From Vulcanimicrobiota bacterium (GTDB lineage: Bacteria > Vulcanimicrobiota > Xenobia > Xenobiales > JADMJV01), in the NCBI GenBank assembly GCA_019637395.1, contig JAHBVR010000017.1:136505-200504 (forward strand): DNA of 64,000 nt, read 5' to 3'. The translations under genes were made by a program, and so were the position numbers. Positions 8,451-17,254 of this stretch are shown here, piece by piece (positions within the stretch are counted from its first letter, which is position 1; every line of letters starts with the position of its first letter). A model generated the notes under the pieces. It was not told the origin of the DNA, ran no database searches, and worked only from the letters and a program-made list of their open reading frames with translations.

Positions 8451-9851
8451 TTAGCGTAGCGGCCTGAACTGGCCCAGGCCAAAATGCGCGCCATAGCCGA
8501 GCGAAATAGGGCCCGGAACAGGTTTGGCGAAGGTCAACCGAAGATTGTGAATCCCTGAGGTTGGCCTGGGCCGATTCTGTCGCTGCGTTTTGAACTCACG
8601 CAAAGAAATACCGTCGATAGACCGTTCGAGAATCTCCACTGACATCAACAGACCGGATGGTCCGGAATGATTGTCCAATTCCCTGCGTATCTGGTCTTCC
8701 AGGTTCTCTCGACCCGGCTTGAGGTGGCGAGTTTGAACATAGGGGGTTCGCGATTCCCACACCGTGGCTGCGCGAAAGGCCGCAAGGCTTCTCAGTCGAG
8801 ATTGGTCGAGCAATTCAACGAATTGGACCTTGAATGAGCGCTGTTGCTCCCTGTGACGGCGGCCGATGGATTGGGTAAAGACCGGCATCGCCTGGCCCGG
8901 GAAGGCTGTGCCCTGGGGAATTTTGCGATACACGATAACTTCACCCAGATGGTTGAGATCTGAAGCCGGCAGCGGAAGAATGTAGGGATGAGCATGGCCG
9001 TTCAGCAGGCCGCTACCATCCTCGTGTTTTCCCGCAAATGCTTCCCATGTTGCAGTGTCTACTCTACCCTTCAGCAGGGACAGAAAATCGGCCCGTAAGC
9101 TCGCTGCGGCAAAAAGACCGTTTGCTCTCCTGGGCCGAACGGGCTTGAGGTAGCTATAGCGAATGGCCACGGGATTAAATTCCAACAGTCTCGACTTGAC
9201 AGGAGTCTGAAAGCAGTCAAGCTGGCGATGATAAGTCAGCCAACGCGACCCCGGGGGAGAACTCCATCCTTCTTTTTGCAGGTGCCCGGTTTGAACCGTC
9301 AATTGGGACCACGTCAGCCCGCTATCGGCTCCCAAAACACGAATAGATTCGCTTTCTTCGTTTTTAGATGTGATGGAGCAGTTGGTCGGAAGGGCCGATT
9401 CCTCGGATGAAGCAGTGAGCTCGGACCAGCTTTCAGCCCGCCCAAAATAGCTGACTCCCCGCAATAGCTCTTCTAGAAGGCGAAACTGAGTCTCTCCTAG
9501 CTCAAGATGAGGCCAACGAAATACGATGACATCCAGAGTCTCCGTCCCCGTTCGCACAAAGCCGTCGAATAGGAGCTGTTTGTCGTTGGGCTGGGCCTGC
9601 GGAAAATATTGCCTGGTGTGAGCGGCGCTGGCTGCAGGTAGATGAAATTCCGGAGGGCTGGAGAGAACGCGCACAAGGTCCAATACCTGCTCTAAGTCGA
9701 ACTGGTCTGGATTGCGATAGTAGCTGGCCGCCAGCGCGCGCAGGAGCCTCCACGGAGAAGGTGGCCATTCCGGCTCACCTTCTCGAGGATGGCGGTCCCA
9801 GGGCGTAGCGTGATAACGCCCCGCCAGGAGACGAATGGAAATTTCCAGCAT
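8451..9851 (-). CDS. csb2: Type I-G Cas5-Cas6 fusion (Csb2)
   Basis: 466 residues matching the Csb2/GSU0054 family. In type I-G one polypeptide takes the roles of Cas5 (crRNA 5' handle binding, structural) and Cas6 (pre-crRNA cleavage). The N-terminal Cas5-like part begins MLEISIRLLAGRYHATPWDRH and includes EWPPSPWRLLRAL. The C-terminal Cas6-like part ends with the glycine-rich GYGAHFGLGQF motif expected of a RAMP RNA-binding loop. Histidines at GRRHREQQ and PYVQTRHLKPG are candidate catalytic residues. It follows cas7 after a 4-nt gap and is the last clear gene of the cas3-cas8-cas7-cas5/6 operon. Its substrate should be the stem-loop of the array at 29.1-32.4 kb. Confidence 0.93.
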   Translation of the reverse strand: MLEISIRLLAGRYHATPWDRHPREGEPEWPPSPWRLLRALAASYYRNPDQFDLEQVLDLVRVLSSPPEFHLPAASAAHTRQYFPQAQPNDKQLLFDGFVRTGTETLDVIVFRWPHLELGETQFRLLEELLRGVSYFGRAESWSELTASSEESALPTNCSITSKNEESESIRVLGADSGLTWSQLTVQTGHLQKEGWSSPPGSRWLTYHRQLDCFQTPVKSRLLEFNPVAIRYSYLKPVRPRRANGLFAAASLRADFLSLLKGRVDTATWEAFAGKHEDGSGLLNGHAHPYILPLPASDLNHLGEVIVYRKIPQGTAFPGQAMPVFTQSIGRRHREQQRSFKVQFVELLDQSRLRSLAAFRAATVWESRTPYVQTRHLKPGRENLEDQIRRELDNHSGPSGLLMSVEILERSIDGISLREFKTQRQNRPRPTSGIHNLRLTFAKPVPGPISLGYGAHFGLGQFRPLR

Positions 9852-9855
9852 CCCT

Positions 9856-10785
9856 TTAGACTCGCGTTACAGCCGGGTCGGCAAAGTGGGCCTTACAACC
9901 GGCTACGGTGGCGGCGAGTTCTTGGGCCAGGTCTTCCAGACCCGGAAGGGACCAGTCTTTCGGACGTCTCGCTCGAATGGCCCCCTGAGTTTTCGATTCG
10001 TCTACTTCGAGGTCGCAGGCCGTCCGGAAGCGCAGCCCGGATTCGAGCACTGCTCGGATTTTGTAGAGAGCCAGTATCACAAGAAAGCGGTTGGCTTCCT
10101 CGGGCAAGCCATAGCTACGCAAGAGATGCAGGTCGAGGTTAAAAAATGCGGTGATCTCGGCTGCTGAATACTCGGTTCGAGAAAAGGGGATATGACCCGT
10201 TCCCTTTTCCGCTTCCCCTTTGGCACTGATGCGATCAAGCTTTACCCCTCCGCTGGCCACCAAAGCCGCGTCTTTGGCTTCTACGAAGCTTGAAAGTAAA
10301 CGAGGTAGGCGCAGCCGTCCATCTTCGAGCTGGGAAAGGAAGACGCCGTGGAGAATGCAGTTGGGATCGAGCCGTAGCAACTCCCGGGCAAAGGCCACCA
10401 CGTTTACCGGGCTGGTCCGGCTATATTGAATCTTGTCGCCTACGCTTTTGCGCAGAGAATCTGGAAAGTAGCCGGAATTGAGCCTGTGCGATTCCTCGAT
10501 GGAGGAAGTCTCGTGGCCCGGAGCTGTCGTGACGATATAGGGAATTCCCTGGGCAGCGGAAATCAATTCCCGCTTGGCCGAATCCCAAATCGTCGCTTCA
10601 AGGCGATTGGCCATCGATTGAGCCGATTCCACCAAGACAGCCTCGCCGCTGCCCGGGACCCGATAGCTGGCGGCGCCCAGGTCGGGAAATCCGGTTGGTT
10701 GAAACCGTGTTCCCTGAACAGGTTTGAGTGGAACGTCTAGCAGCAGTCGCGATTCAGTTTTCATCCAGGAAAGATCAATGGACAT
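9856..10785 (-). CDS. csb1: Type I-G Cas7 (Csb1)
   Basis: 309 residues of the Csb1/GSU0053 family, the backbone subunit that coats the crRNA in the type I-G Cascade complex. The diagnostic VQGTRFQPTGFPDLG lies at residues 23-37, and the SAQSMANRLEATIWD helix and the HGVFLSQLEDG strand follow. Length is normal for the family. The ATG at 10785 lies inside the end of cas8 (11-bp overlap), indicating coupled translation. Confidence 0.94.
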   Translation of the reverse strand: MSIDLSWMKTESRLLLDVPLKPVQGTRFQPTGFPDLGAASYRVPGSGEAVLVESAQSMANRLEATIWDSAKRELISAAQGIPYIVTTAPGHETSSIEESHRLNSGYFPDSLRKSVGDKIQYSRTSPVNVVAFARELLRLDPNCILHGVFLSQLEDGRLRLPRLLSSFVEAKDAALVASGGVKLDRISAKGEAEKGTGHIPFSRTEYSAAEITAFFNLDLHLLRSYGLPEEANRFLVILALYKIRAVLESGLRFRTACDLEVDESKTQGAIRARRPKDWSLPGLEDLAQELAATVAGCKAHFADPAVTRV

Positions 10786-12931
10786 GAGCGTTCTCCTTTG
10801 AATTTTTATCGTCGGCTTTAGGGAAGGCCTGGTTGACCAGTCTCCTCCATAATTCTCTAGAAATCGGGATGGCCAAACTGGCAGCCAGCCTCGGCGGATC
10901 TAGCGAATTGTTGCGCCCTTTTAGTGCTGGTGGCCAGCTTTTGCCGATCAAGAAACGGTCACACTCCATCAGACCATCGGGCTGATTCGCTGCAAGCCGC
11001 TCCACGATGGTAGACGGAGCAAGCCAGTTGCTTGACTGCTCCGTCGTGCCATCCCTTGGCTCGTAAGGACTGAAGGCGACCTTTAGCTTGCAATAATCAA
11101 TGGGCAGCCGGTCGCTTCCTGTGATGGTGGCCTTGGGCAAATCCTGATTGGGCAGACGAACGAGCAGCAAACCGAGTAAATTGGCCTCGATCAGTGAATC
11201 ATCCGTCCTCTCGTAGAGAAAATTCTCGATGTCCTCAGGGCGGACCAACGCGGAAGTTCGACTGCCAAACCTCCAGCGCTGCAGTGCCAGGCCGGTCAGA
11301 CTGTTGCCGCAGTCCACAGGCTGGTAGATAAACCTGCGCTTTAGCAGTCTTGTAAGGTTCCCGGGTAAGCGATCCTTGCTCCAGATCGCGTTGCGACTTT
11401 CATCCTGCCAGTTATTTTTAGTAATCGGCTCGATAAACTCGCGCACCTGCTGCAGTCCGCGAACCGCCATGGCCAGGCGAAGCTCGCTGGAATACCCCGG
11501 TGCCGGCCACCAGGCTTCGCTCAAGCGGGGGAGGGGAGCAACATAGAGCTCAGGGGTATTGCGTTGATGAAGCTTGGGCATTTTGCCCAGTTGGCGGTGA
11601 ATCGACCCAAGCACTCGAAGAATGGGCATCAGGTCGTTACTGCCACTCCCGCGACAAAGTCCCAAAATAGTGTCGTCTAGTTGGCGAAAGAGACTGCGAA
11701 CGGTTGCACCACCGTGCGCTTCGATTTTCCGGCGGTAGCGCCGTAGCCAGGGATCAAGTTCGTTTAGGAGGTCAACCGCTCGCCGATCGCCGCCCCCGCG
11801 AATTCGATAGCGCCCAGCTGGAGTGGCGAAATAGCTCTTGCCATTGCGTACCAGAAAGGTGTAGCGCTCAAAAGCTTGGAATCCGCGCTCTACGCCCAGG
11901 CTGGCAACGGCCCTGGCGAAGTCTACCCCGTTGGCCGCCTGGCGCCCACCGACTTGGGCCCTGCCTTCAGCGAAGACCGCCTTAAGTTCCAACCAGGAAA
12001 TCGGGGCACCCCAGGTTGGTAACCACATTTCGCAGCGCGCCTTATCGGCTTCGTTACTGGAGATGGCTGAATGACCGCCCATGCTAGGGTCGACAGTGAA
12101 TGGCAGACTGAAGCCTTGACTGTCATCGCCCAAGCGCCGAGTCGCGGCTGCGGAAAAAACCATTGAGCCTTCAAGAGCCAACACAAAGTCCCAGGGGTTC
12201 ACGTTGGGGTTGCCGTCAAAGCCTGAAGTCGTGTTCGGTCCACCAGCAGAGCCTGGCGCGTACTGGCCAATTGCCGTTTTTTCCAGCCCTTTGCAGCTTT
12301 CGTCGAAAAGTGCCTGTCGGATGAGGATTTCCACTCGGCCGCGCTGCTTGGAGGAACATAGAAGGAGCTCGACCAGATTCTGGGCGTAATTGCTGGACAG
12401 ATCGAGTCTTCCGTCGTTTCCTCCTGTGCCGAGCAGCGGGACCATTTCCAAGCGATCCTCGTCGCCAATCACGCAAGCTGCGTCCAGCCATTCCAAGGCT
12501 TCGGGGCTGGTCAAGTTGCTCCGCAGAGCGCGCATCAACCGGGGTTTAGCAATCTTGGGTTCGGGTTTGTCTCTTAGTCCCAGGTGCTCTAGCTCTTTGC
12601 GACATTCCTGAAGTGTCTTACGATAGGCCTCAAATCGTGGAGTTTCCTCGGCGGCAATCCGCTCAAGAGCTTTCTTGGCGGACTTGTCGTTGGGGAAGTA
12701 GCCGCTGCCTCCATTCCAAGGCGAAGTGATTGGAGTGGGCTGATATTCGTTCAGTAGCCAATCCGAGAGCTGTTCCTTGGACAAGTTTGTGGTCAAAATG
12801 GCCAGATCATCCCGCCAGGAAAGCATAGCCTTGGGATCCTTTTGCTTCGTCACCAATCGAAAAACACCCAGTGCCTTCAAGTATGAGGCTAGAGGCCGAA
12901 CCCGGCAGCCGCCCAACTCCAGTTCATTCAT
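10775..12931 (-). CDS. csx17: Type I-G Cas8 large subunit (Csx17/Cas8u2)
   Basis: 718 residues. The N-terminus GCRVRPLASYLKALGVFRLV and the WNGGSGYF motif (residues 72-79) are hallmarks of the Csx17 family, the large subunit expected to recognise the PAM and position Cas3. No HD or helicase motif is present. It overlaps cas3 by 4 bp upstream and cas7 by 11 bp downstream, so the four effector genes form one tightly coupled operon. Confidence 0.93.
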   Translation of the reverse strand: MNELELGGCRVRPLASYLKALGVFRLVTKQKDPKAMLSWRDDLAILTTNLSKEQLSDWLLNEYQPTPITSPWNGGSGYFPNDKSAKKALERIAAEETPRFEAYRKTLQECRKELEHLGLRDKPEPKIAKPRLMRALRSNLTSPEALEWLDAACVIGDEDRLEMVPLLGTGGNDGRLDLSSNYAQNLVELLLCSSKQRGRVEILIRQALFDESCKGLEKTAIGQYAPGSAGGPNTTSGFDGNPNVNPWDFVLALEGSMVFSAAATRRLGDDSQGFSLPFTVDPSMGGHSAISSNEADKARCEMWLPTWGAPISWLELKAVFAEGRAQVGGRQAANGVDFARAVASLGVERGFQAFERYTFLVRNGKSYFATPAGRYRIRGGGDRRAVDLLNELDPWLRRYRRKIEAHGGATVRSLFRQLDDTILGLCRGSGSNDLMPILRVLGSIHRQLGKMPKLHQRNTPELYVAPLPRLSEAWWPAPGYSSELRLAMAVRGLQQVREFIEPITKNNWQDESRNAIWSKDRLPGNLTRLLKRRFIYQPVDCGNSLTGLALQRWRFGSRTSALVRPEDIENFLYERTDDSLIEANLLGLLLVRLPNQDLPKATITGSDRLPIDYCKLKVAFSPYEPRDGTTEQSSNWLAPSTIVERLAANQPDGLMECDRFLIGKSWPPALKGRNNSLDPPRLAASLAIPISRELWRRLVNQAFPKADDKNSKENAHVH

Positions 12932-15264
12932 ACGGCCACCACTTGTTTCTGTTGGCTCTCCGCCTTACTGGCTCGCACGTCAGCACTGCGAATGAGAGAT
13001 TCTAAGAAGCCCAGTCGGAAAACGCCATAGTCTGGATTCTCCACCAGGCCATAGAGCGTTCTGACCCAACTCAGGCGGTGGCCGAGCCCCAAGACCTCCA
13101 GGTCCAGCGTGGTCTCGGCGATAGACAGGCCACCCCAGGTGACCGCTGGTAGCTGGTCCCCCGTCTTTACTCCCCGAATAGTGTGGCCTTTGGAATGCTC
13201 GACTTGCAATTGTTCTTGTGGAATGGGGCGTACTGAGAATCGAATTTTCCCGTGGTGGACTGCTACCAGGAAAACAACCAGCGGATTGACCCCAGTCTGG
13301 AGTGCGGCCAGAGCGCTAGCGAATTCGTGTCTGAACCCTTTCCGGTAATGTTTTCCACCCATCTTACTCTTGCCTAAAAGCGGAAGCGGCTTCAAATCGC
13401 CTGCCGGCAAACGATACATCGTCCCTTGGAAAACATCGTGTGCCTTGCCGTAGTCATGCCAAAGACAGGCCAGTAGCAGGGAGTCATTGGGTAGCTCCAG
13501 GGATTGCAGGCTGGCGAGCAATGCTTGCATTTCTCGGTGGACATTGAGGGTATGCTCTTCGAGCGTGAGGTCGTAGCCGCCCAGACGATCAGAATCGTAG
13601 CCTTTGGCGCGGTCAGGTTTAGCTACAGGCTGGACGTTACCTTTGTATTCCTTACCGAATCCGAGGTCGCAGTCGTAACCGCCGGAGCTGGCCTTCAGGA
13701 GGTACAGTTGACCGGCCTTCAAGCGATTACGGTCCACGGTTTCCCAGAGTTCTTCACCATAGTTCCAACGAAAGGCCTGACGGTCACCCCCCAGAAACGT
13801 CCTCAAGTCCGAAAGCGGCACATTACAAAGTTCCTCGCGAAGCGGCAGGCCTTCGGTATTCGTCCAGCCTTCGTCGCAGCGCCTCCAGAAAACTTGGGCA
13901 TCCCGAGTATTGGGCTCGCGAATGTAGCGGCTGATATCGATGTCCTCGCCGGCTAAATCGCTGGTTGTCTCAAAAAGCTCTCGTAGGTCCTTATGTCGTA
14001 ACACCACGTCGCTGTCTGACTCATCGCCAAACCCATTGATCTGTCGTAGACAAGCTGGAGAAGCGTCAGGAATCGTGTGTATTATAGAGGCACAGGCCTC
14101 CAGTTGTTCTTGGTCATAGGGAAGTAGAGCATCTTTCAAGTCGATCCAGAAGGCTAAACCCCCTTCGGGCTCTTGACCGTCCCGATTGCATCGCCCCAAC
14201 CTCTGGACCATCGAGGAAAAAGGACATAGTTCGCTGATCAGCAGCCTGGCCGACAGGTCGACTCCGGCCTCCACTACCTGGGTTGAAACAATCACAGCTC
14301 CACCAGAACCTGGATTCTTCTGAAGTTCGGTTAGAGCGGCTTCCTTGGCTGCCCGCTCGGGAGGACGGAACCTGGAGTGGAGGAGTAGCAGGGCGGGCGC
14401 TTCCGGTTTTCCTTTCAGGTGTTTCTGCAGAGCGCGATAGACCTCCACTGCTCTGTCTACCTGATTGACGATGATGAGACTCAGCGAGTCGGCGGAATGA
14501 TGCCCAAGGGCAAACTCTGCCACGCGCTTGGAATAGTCTTTTTTGGTCTCCTTGTTGAGCTCAAATGGTGCTTTTTGCAGGCTTTTGGGGGCGTTCATTC
14601 GACGAGCCAATGAGGAATAGCTCAGATCTGCGGCGGACAATTCCTGAAGAGTTGAAGGTGCTGACCGATCAACGGTGGCCAGCCAATCCGGTTCTAGTGT
14701 GGCGCTCATCCACAGAGTCCGGGTGCTTCCGTAAACCTGTTCTCGTTCGCGGAAGGCCTGAAGCTGGACCGAAGTCGCTCGAGCCACGCCCATAATTTGC
14801 ACCTCGTCAAAAACCCACTGAGCATCGTTGTGCAAAAGCCCGAAGGGAACTGACCATCGATACCGGCTCATAGCGTAGCCCCGGTTCAAAGCGCGGGATA
14901 GCAGCATGTCCTGGGTTCCTACCAGGATGGCTGGCTCGGCCGGCGCCAGTTCCCACTCTTCCTCCAGCACGCCTCCCATCAGTTCGTAGACCTTGTAGCG
15001 CTCTGAAAGACCAAGTTTCTTGACCCAGCCCCGGGCATTGTCCACCGTCTGTTTGACCAGAACTCGCATTGGTAGACAAAAGACCAGACGAGTCGCCCCG
15101 GATTTTCTATGCTCGCGCGAGTAAAGCCAGGAGAGAATCACCGCAGCGGTCTTCCCCGCACCGGTAGGTACTCGCAGCACCTCAGGCCAATCCTCTGCAA
15201 GCCGTTGCTGGTAAGGATACGGCGGATGCCCGGTGGCAGACTGAAAAAATTGGGAATAGTTCAA
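12928..15264 (-). CDS. cas3: Cas3 helicase with C-terminal HD nuclease
   Basis: About 778 residues. Superfamily 2 helicase motifs: Walker A PTGAGKT (33-39), the DEVQ box (153-156), MSATL, and STQVVEAGVDLS followed by QRLGRCNRDG. The HD nuclease is at the C-terminus: HD at 603-604, HEFASALAAL, then HH at 671-672. The helicase-then-HD order is the reverse of most Cas3 proteins and is typical of type I-G. I place the start at TTG 15264 because GGAGG lies 5 nt upstream (15270-15274) and the product then begins at the conserved YPYQQRLAEDWP region. A longer frame upstream runs through a hairpin and an operator and is very unlikely to be translated. Confidence 0.93.
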   Translation of the reverse strand: MNYSQFFQSATGHPPYPYQQRLAEDWPEVLRVPTGAGKTAAVILSWLYSREHRKSGATRLVFCLPMRVLVKQTVDNARGWVKKLGLSERYKVYELMGGVLEEEWELAPAEPAILVGTQDMLLSRALNRGYAMSRYRWSVPFGLLHNDAQWVFDEVQIMGVARATSVQLQAFREREQVYGSTRTLWMSATLEPDWLATVDRSAPSTLQELSAADLSYSSLARRMNAPKSLQKAPFELNKETKKDYSKRVAEFALGHHSADSLSLIIVNQVDRAVEVYRALQKHLKGKPEAPALLLLHSRFRPPERAAKEAALTELQKNPGSGGAVIVSTQVVEAGVDLSARLLISELCPFSSMVQRLGRCNRDGQEPEGGLAFWIDLKDALLPYDQEQLEACASIIHTIPDASPACLRQINGFGDESDSDVVLRHKDLRELFETTSDLAGEDIDISRYIREPNTRDAQVFWRRCDEGWTNTEGLPLREELCNVPLSDLRTFLGGDRQAFRWNYGEELWETVDRNRLKAGQLYLLKASSGGYDCDLGFGKEYKGNVQPVAKPDRAKGYDSDRLGGYDLTLEEHTLNVHREMQALLASLQSLELPNDSLLLACLWHDYGKAHDVFQGTMYRLPAGDLKPLPLLGKSKMGGKHYRKGFRHEFASALAALQTGVNPLVVFLVAVHHGKIRFSVRPIPQEQLQVEHSKGHTIRGVKTGDQLPAVTWGGLSIAETTLDLEVLGLGHRLSWVRTLYGLVENPDYGVFRLGFLESLIRSADVRASKAESQQKQVVAV

Positions 15265-15340
15265 AACGTCCTCCGCTGAGCCTGCGATTTCGCACGGCTG
15301 AGAAGCTGTTCCTTCATCCACCGGAACAACTCTTGCAACC

Positions 15341-15373
15341 AATTTAGCCGCTGACCGCGACAAAAACGGTCGC
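15341..15373 (-). promoter_or_regulatory. Operator and -10 box upstream of cas3 (site F)
   Basis: Inverted repeat GCGAC-N7-GTCGC at 15357-15373. On the minus strand TTGTC is followed by 12 nt and TAAATT (15341-15346). It differs at two of 17 positions from the element before the WYL regulator gene (site C). Transcription from this box would reach the cas3 TTG after about 70 nt. The left flank runs directly into the long hairpin at 15372-15417. Confidence 0.65.
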
Positions 15374-15417
15374 AGCCGTGGGTGGTGGGAAGAAATCTTC
15401 CCACCACCCACGGCTGC
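15372..15417. repeat. Perfect 22-bp inverted repeat with 2-nt loop
   Basis: Arms 15372-15393 and 15396-15417 are exact reverse complements separated by AA. The arm begins GCAGCCGTGGGTGGTGGGAA. There is no T-run consistent with a simple intrinsic terminator for the neighbouring genes. It abuts the cas3 operator on the upstream side, so it could block read-through, act as an attenuator or folded RNA, or be a scar of a palindromic insertion. Confidence 0.85.
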
Positions 15418-15469
15418 AAAAGTGGACCGGAGTTGGACAAAGAACTCGTTCTAAGCCCACCTATGCACA

Positions 15470-15484
15470 GCTTCAATTGGGCCG
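15470..15484 (-). repeat. Degenerate CRISPR-repeat half upstream of cas3
   Basis: On the minus strand this reads CGGCCCAATTGAAGC, identical over 15 nt to the 3' end of the C-ending (oldest) form of the array repeat. The bases just upstream, beginning GTTT, partly follow the repeat loop with one gap. It is oriented in the same sense as cas3 and lies about 200 bp before it, nearly 14 kb from the array. It could be a relic array or part of a crRNA-like regulatory RNA. Confidence 0.55.
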
Positions 15485-15527
15485 GCCCACAAACTTTAGC
15501 GTGAGTTGCTCGCTCGTAAGCTTGAAA

Positions 15528-15923
15528 TTACGCTGACTTTCGCGTCTTCAGGGCGTCAAGTCTCGATGAAAACGACTTGGAAAACCTGTTCCAGTCACGT
15601 AAAGGAATCTCGGTTGTATTTGTAGTTTTTCCGGATTGATCGACGAAGGTAAGGACGGGATCAGAGCCGCTTCGACTGCGCATAATATGGACGGTCTTGC
15701 CACCACGTGAACGTCTCCCCAGGATAGAGGCCGGCGATGCGTTGAGGTCGCTTTCTTGAAGCCATTGGTTAAAGCTGGCACGGGTAAACGAAGCGAATAC
15801 CGTCGCTCTGCCAGATTGATGCACAGCTCTAAGCCAGACAGTTTCGTTGACTTCCGCGATTTCTAAGAAAAATGGACGACCAGAAGAGATGCCTCTGCCG
15901 GCCAGGGTGGTTGTTTTGCTCAT
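15528..15923 (-). CDS. Small hypothetical protein upstream of cas3
   Basis: 131 residues from ATG 15923, preceded by GAAGGGAAC. The sequence is beta-rich with basic patches: GRPFFLEIAEVNETVWLRAV, FASFTRASFNQWLQESDLN, RRSRGGKTVHIMRSRSGS. I do not recognise a family. The repeated basic/aromatic strand pattern would fit a nucleic-acid-binding protein, but that is a guess. It is co-oriented with cas3 but separated by 263 bp containing the cas3 promoter elements. A divergent AAA ATPase gene starts on its other side. Confidence 0.6.
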   Translation of the reverse strand: MSKTTTLAGRGISSGRPFFLEIAEVNETVWLRAVHQSGRATVFASFTRASFNQWLQESDLNASPASILGRRSRGGKTVHIMRSRSGSDPVLTFVDQSGKTTNTTEIPLRDWNRFSKSFSSRLDALKTRKSA

Positions 15924-16175
15924 AATTGTTCCCTTCAAGAGGAGTTTGCTCTCAGGGTAGAACTAAAACGTTATAGAGGTTCAAGCCATACCTTGAATCC
16001 GGGTCACGACTTTGCAGAGTCAGTGGCCCTTTTTGCTTTTAATATATTATCATGATTTGTCAAGCCAAGTGAAGCCAACCTATACACAGAACGTTGTTGG
16101 CTAAAAGAAGTCCAATTCCCTGTTACGGCTTTGTCTTCCGGAGGGCTTCCCAATGATGAGTCAGAACGAGGGCCA

Positions 16176-17252
16176 ATGCTCAATAGCCTGCAGCTCAAGG
16201 GCTTTCGCTCCATCCACTCCCTCGGGTTGGAGTTGCGGCCCTTGAATATCTTAATCGGCGCCAACGGGGCCGGCAAAAGCAATCTGATCGCTTTCTTCAA
16301 GCTGCTCAACGAAATGACAGCCGGGCGCCTTCAGGAGCACATCGCTCGCACGGGGCGGGCTCGCTCGCTGCTTTACCGTGGACCTCAGGTAACTCCACAA
16401 CTGGAGTTCCGACTGGCCTTTTCGGACGATCAAGCTGAGAGTGAGTATCACGCCAGGCTCTTACACGCCTCAGGTGATACGCTGGTCTTTGCTCAGGAAA
16501 CGCTGGCTCTTCAAGGGGCTGGGCGCCCGCGTAAAGATGTCGAACTGGGAGCAGGCCATCTGGAGAGCGCGCTCAGCGCGAAACAGGGCCCTGAGAAGGG
16601 TTTTCGCAGCCTGCTTTCCCAGTGCCGAGTCTACCACTTCCATGATACCAGTGACACGGCGGCGATGCGGGGGTTTTGTTATGTTCACGATAGGTGGCCA
16701 CTCATGCCACAGGCGCAGAACCTGGCCGCCTTCCTATATGGTTTGCGCGAGAGCCAGTTCGACTACTATGCTCGAATTCTCACGACCATTCAGTTAGTGG
16801 CGCCGTTTCTAGAAGACTTTGTGCTTGAGCCTCAGGCAAACGACATCATCCTGAACTGGCGAGAGCGTGGTTCAGATTTGCTTATGGGTCCGCATCAGTT
16901 GTCTGATGGAAGCTTGCGAGCCATTGCGCTGATTGCGCTTCTGCTGCAACCGGAGGATAAGCTGCCCAAGATGATTGTGGTGGACGAGCCCGAGTTGGGA
17001 CTGCATCCCTATGCCTTGGAAGTGATTGCTTCCTTGTTCGACAAGGCTTCGGTCCACACCCAGATACTGCTCAGTACGCAGTCGAGCAATTTCTTGGACC
17101 ACTTTGAGGCGGAAGATGTGATTGTCGCAGAGCGCAATGGAGACGGTTCCCGCTTTCATCGACTGGACCTGGAGCAACTGGAAGCCTGGCTGGAAGGTTA
17201 CAGCCTCGGCGAAGTCTGGCAGAAAAATCTCATCGGCGGAGGGCCGCAGTAA
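16176..17252 (+). CDS. AAA15/SMC-like ATPase, likely defence component
   Basis: 358 residues with Walker A GANGAGKS (28-35), ABC-type signature LSDGSLR and Walker B MIVVDEPELGLHP, followed by STQSSNF. This is the OLD/AAA15 family architecture without a fused TOPRIM domain. The next gene, 2 nt downstream, encodes a DUF4276 TOPRIM-like protein, which would supply the nuclease half. Such split ATPase plus TOPRIM pairs resemble anti-phage modules such as PARIS and Gabija. I prefer ATG 16176 (preceded by GAGGG) over a start 15 codons upstream. The pair sits inside the CRISPR-Cas island between cas3 and addAB. Confidence 0.85.
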   Translation: MLNSLQLKGFRSIHSLGLELRPLNILIGANGAGKSNLIAFFKLLNEMTAGRLQEHIARTGRARSLLYRGPQVTPQLEFRLAFSDDQAESEYHARLLHASGDTLVFAQETLALQGAGRPRKDVELGAGHLESALSAKQGPEKGFRSLLSQCRVYHFHDTSDTAAMRGFCYVHDRWPLMPQAQNLAAFLYGLRESQFDYYARILTTIQLVAPFLEDFVLEPQANDIILNWRERGSDLLMGPHQLSDGSLRAIALIALLLQPEDKLPKMIVVDEPELGLHPYALEVIASLFDKASVHTQILLSTQSSNFLDHFEAEDVIVAERNGDGSRFHRLDLEQLEAWLEGYSLGEVWQKNLIGGGPQ

Positions 17253-17254
17253 GA

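Noticed and set aside
11650-11680. GCGACAAAG...GTGTCGTC inside cas8 as another operator
   Set aside because: It is within coding sequence, the arms are far apart, and no TANNNT box lies at 11-12 nt.
15265-15411. Longer N-terminus for Cas3
   Set aside because: It would translate the operator and a 22-bp perfect hairpin, and a TTG with GGAGG at the right distance opens the conserved sequence.
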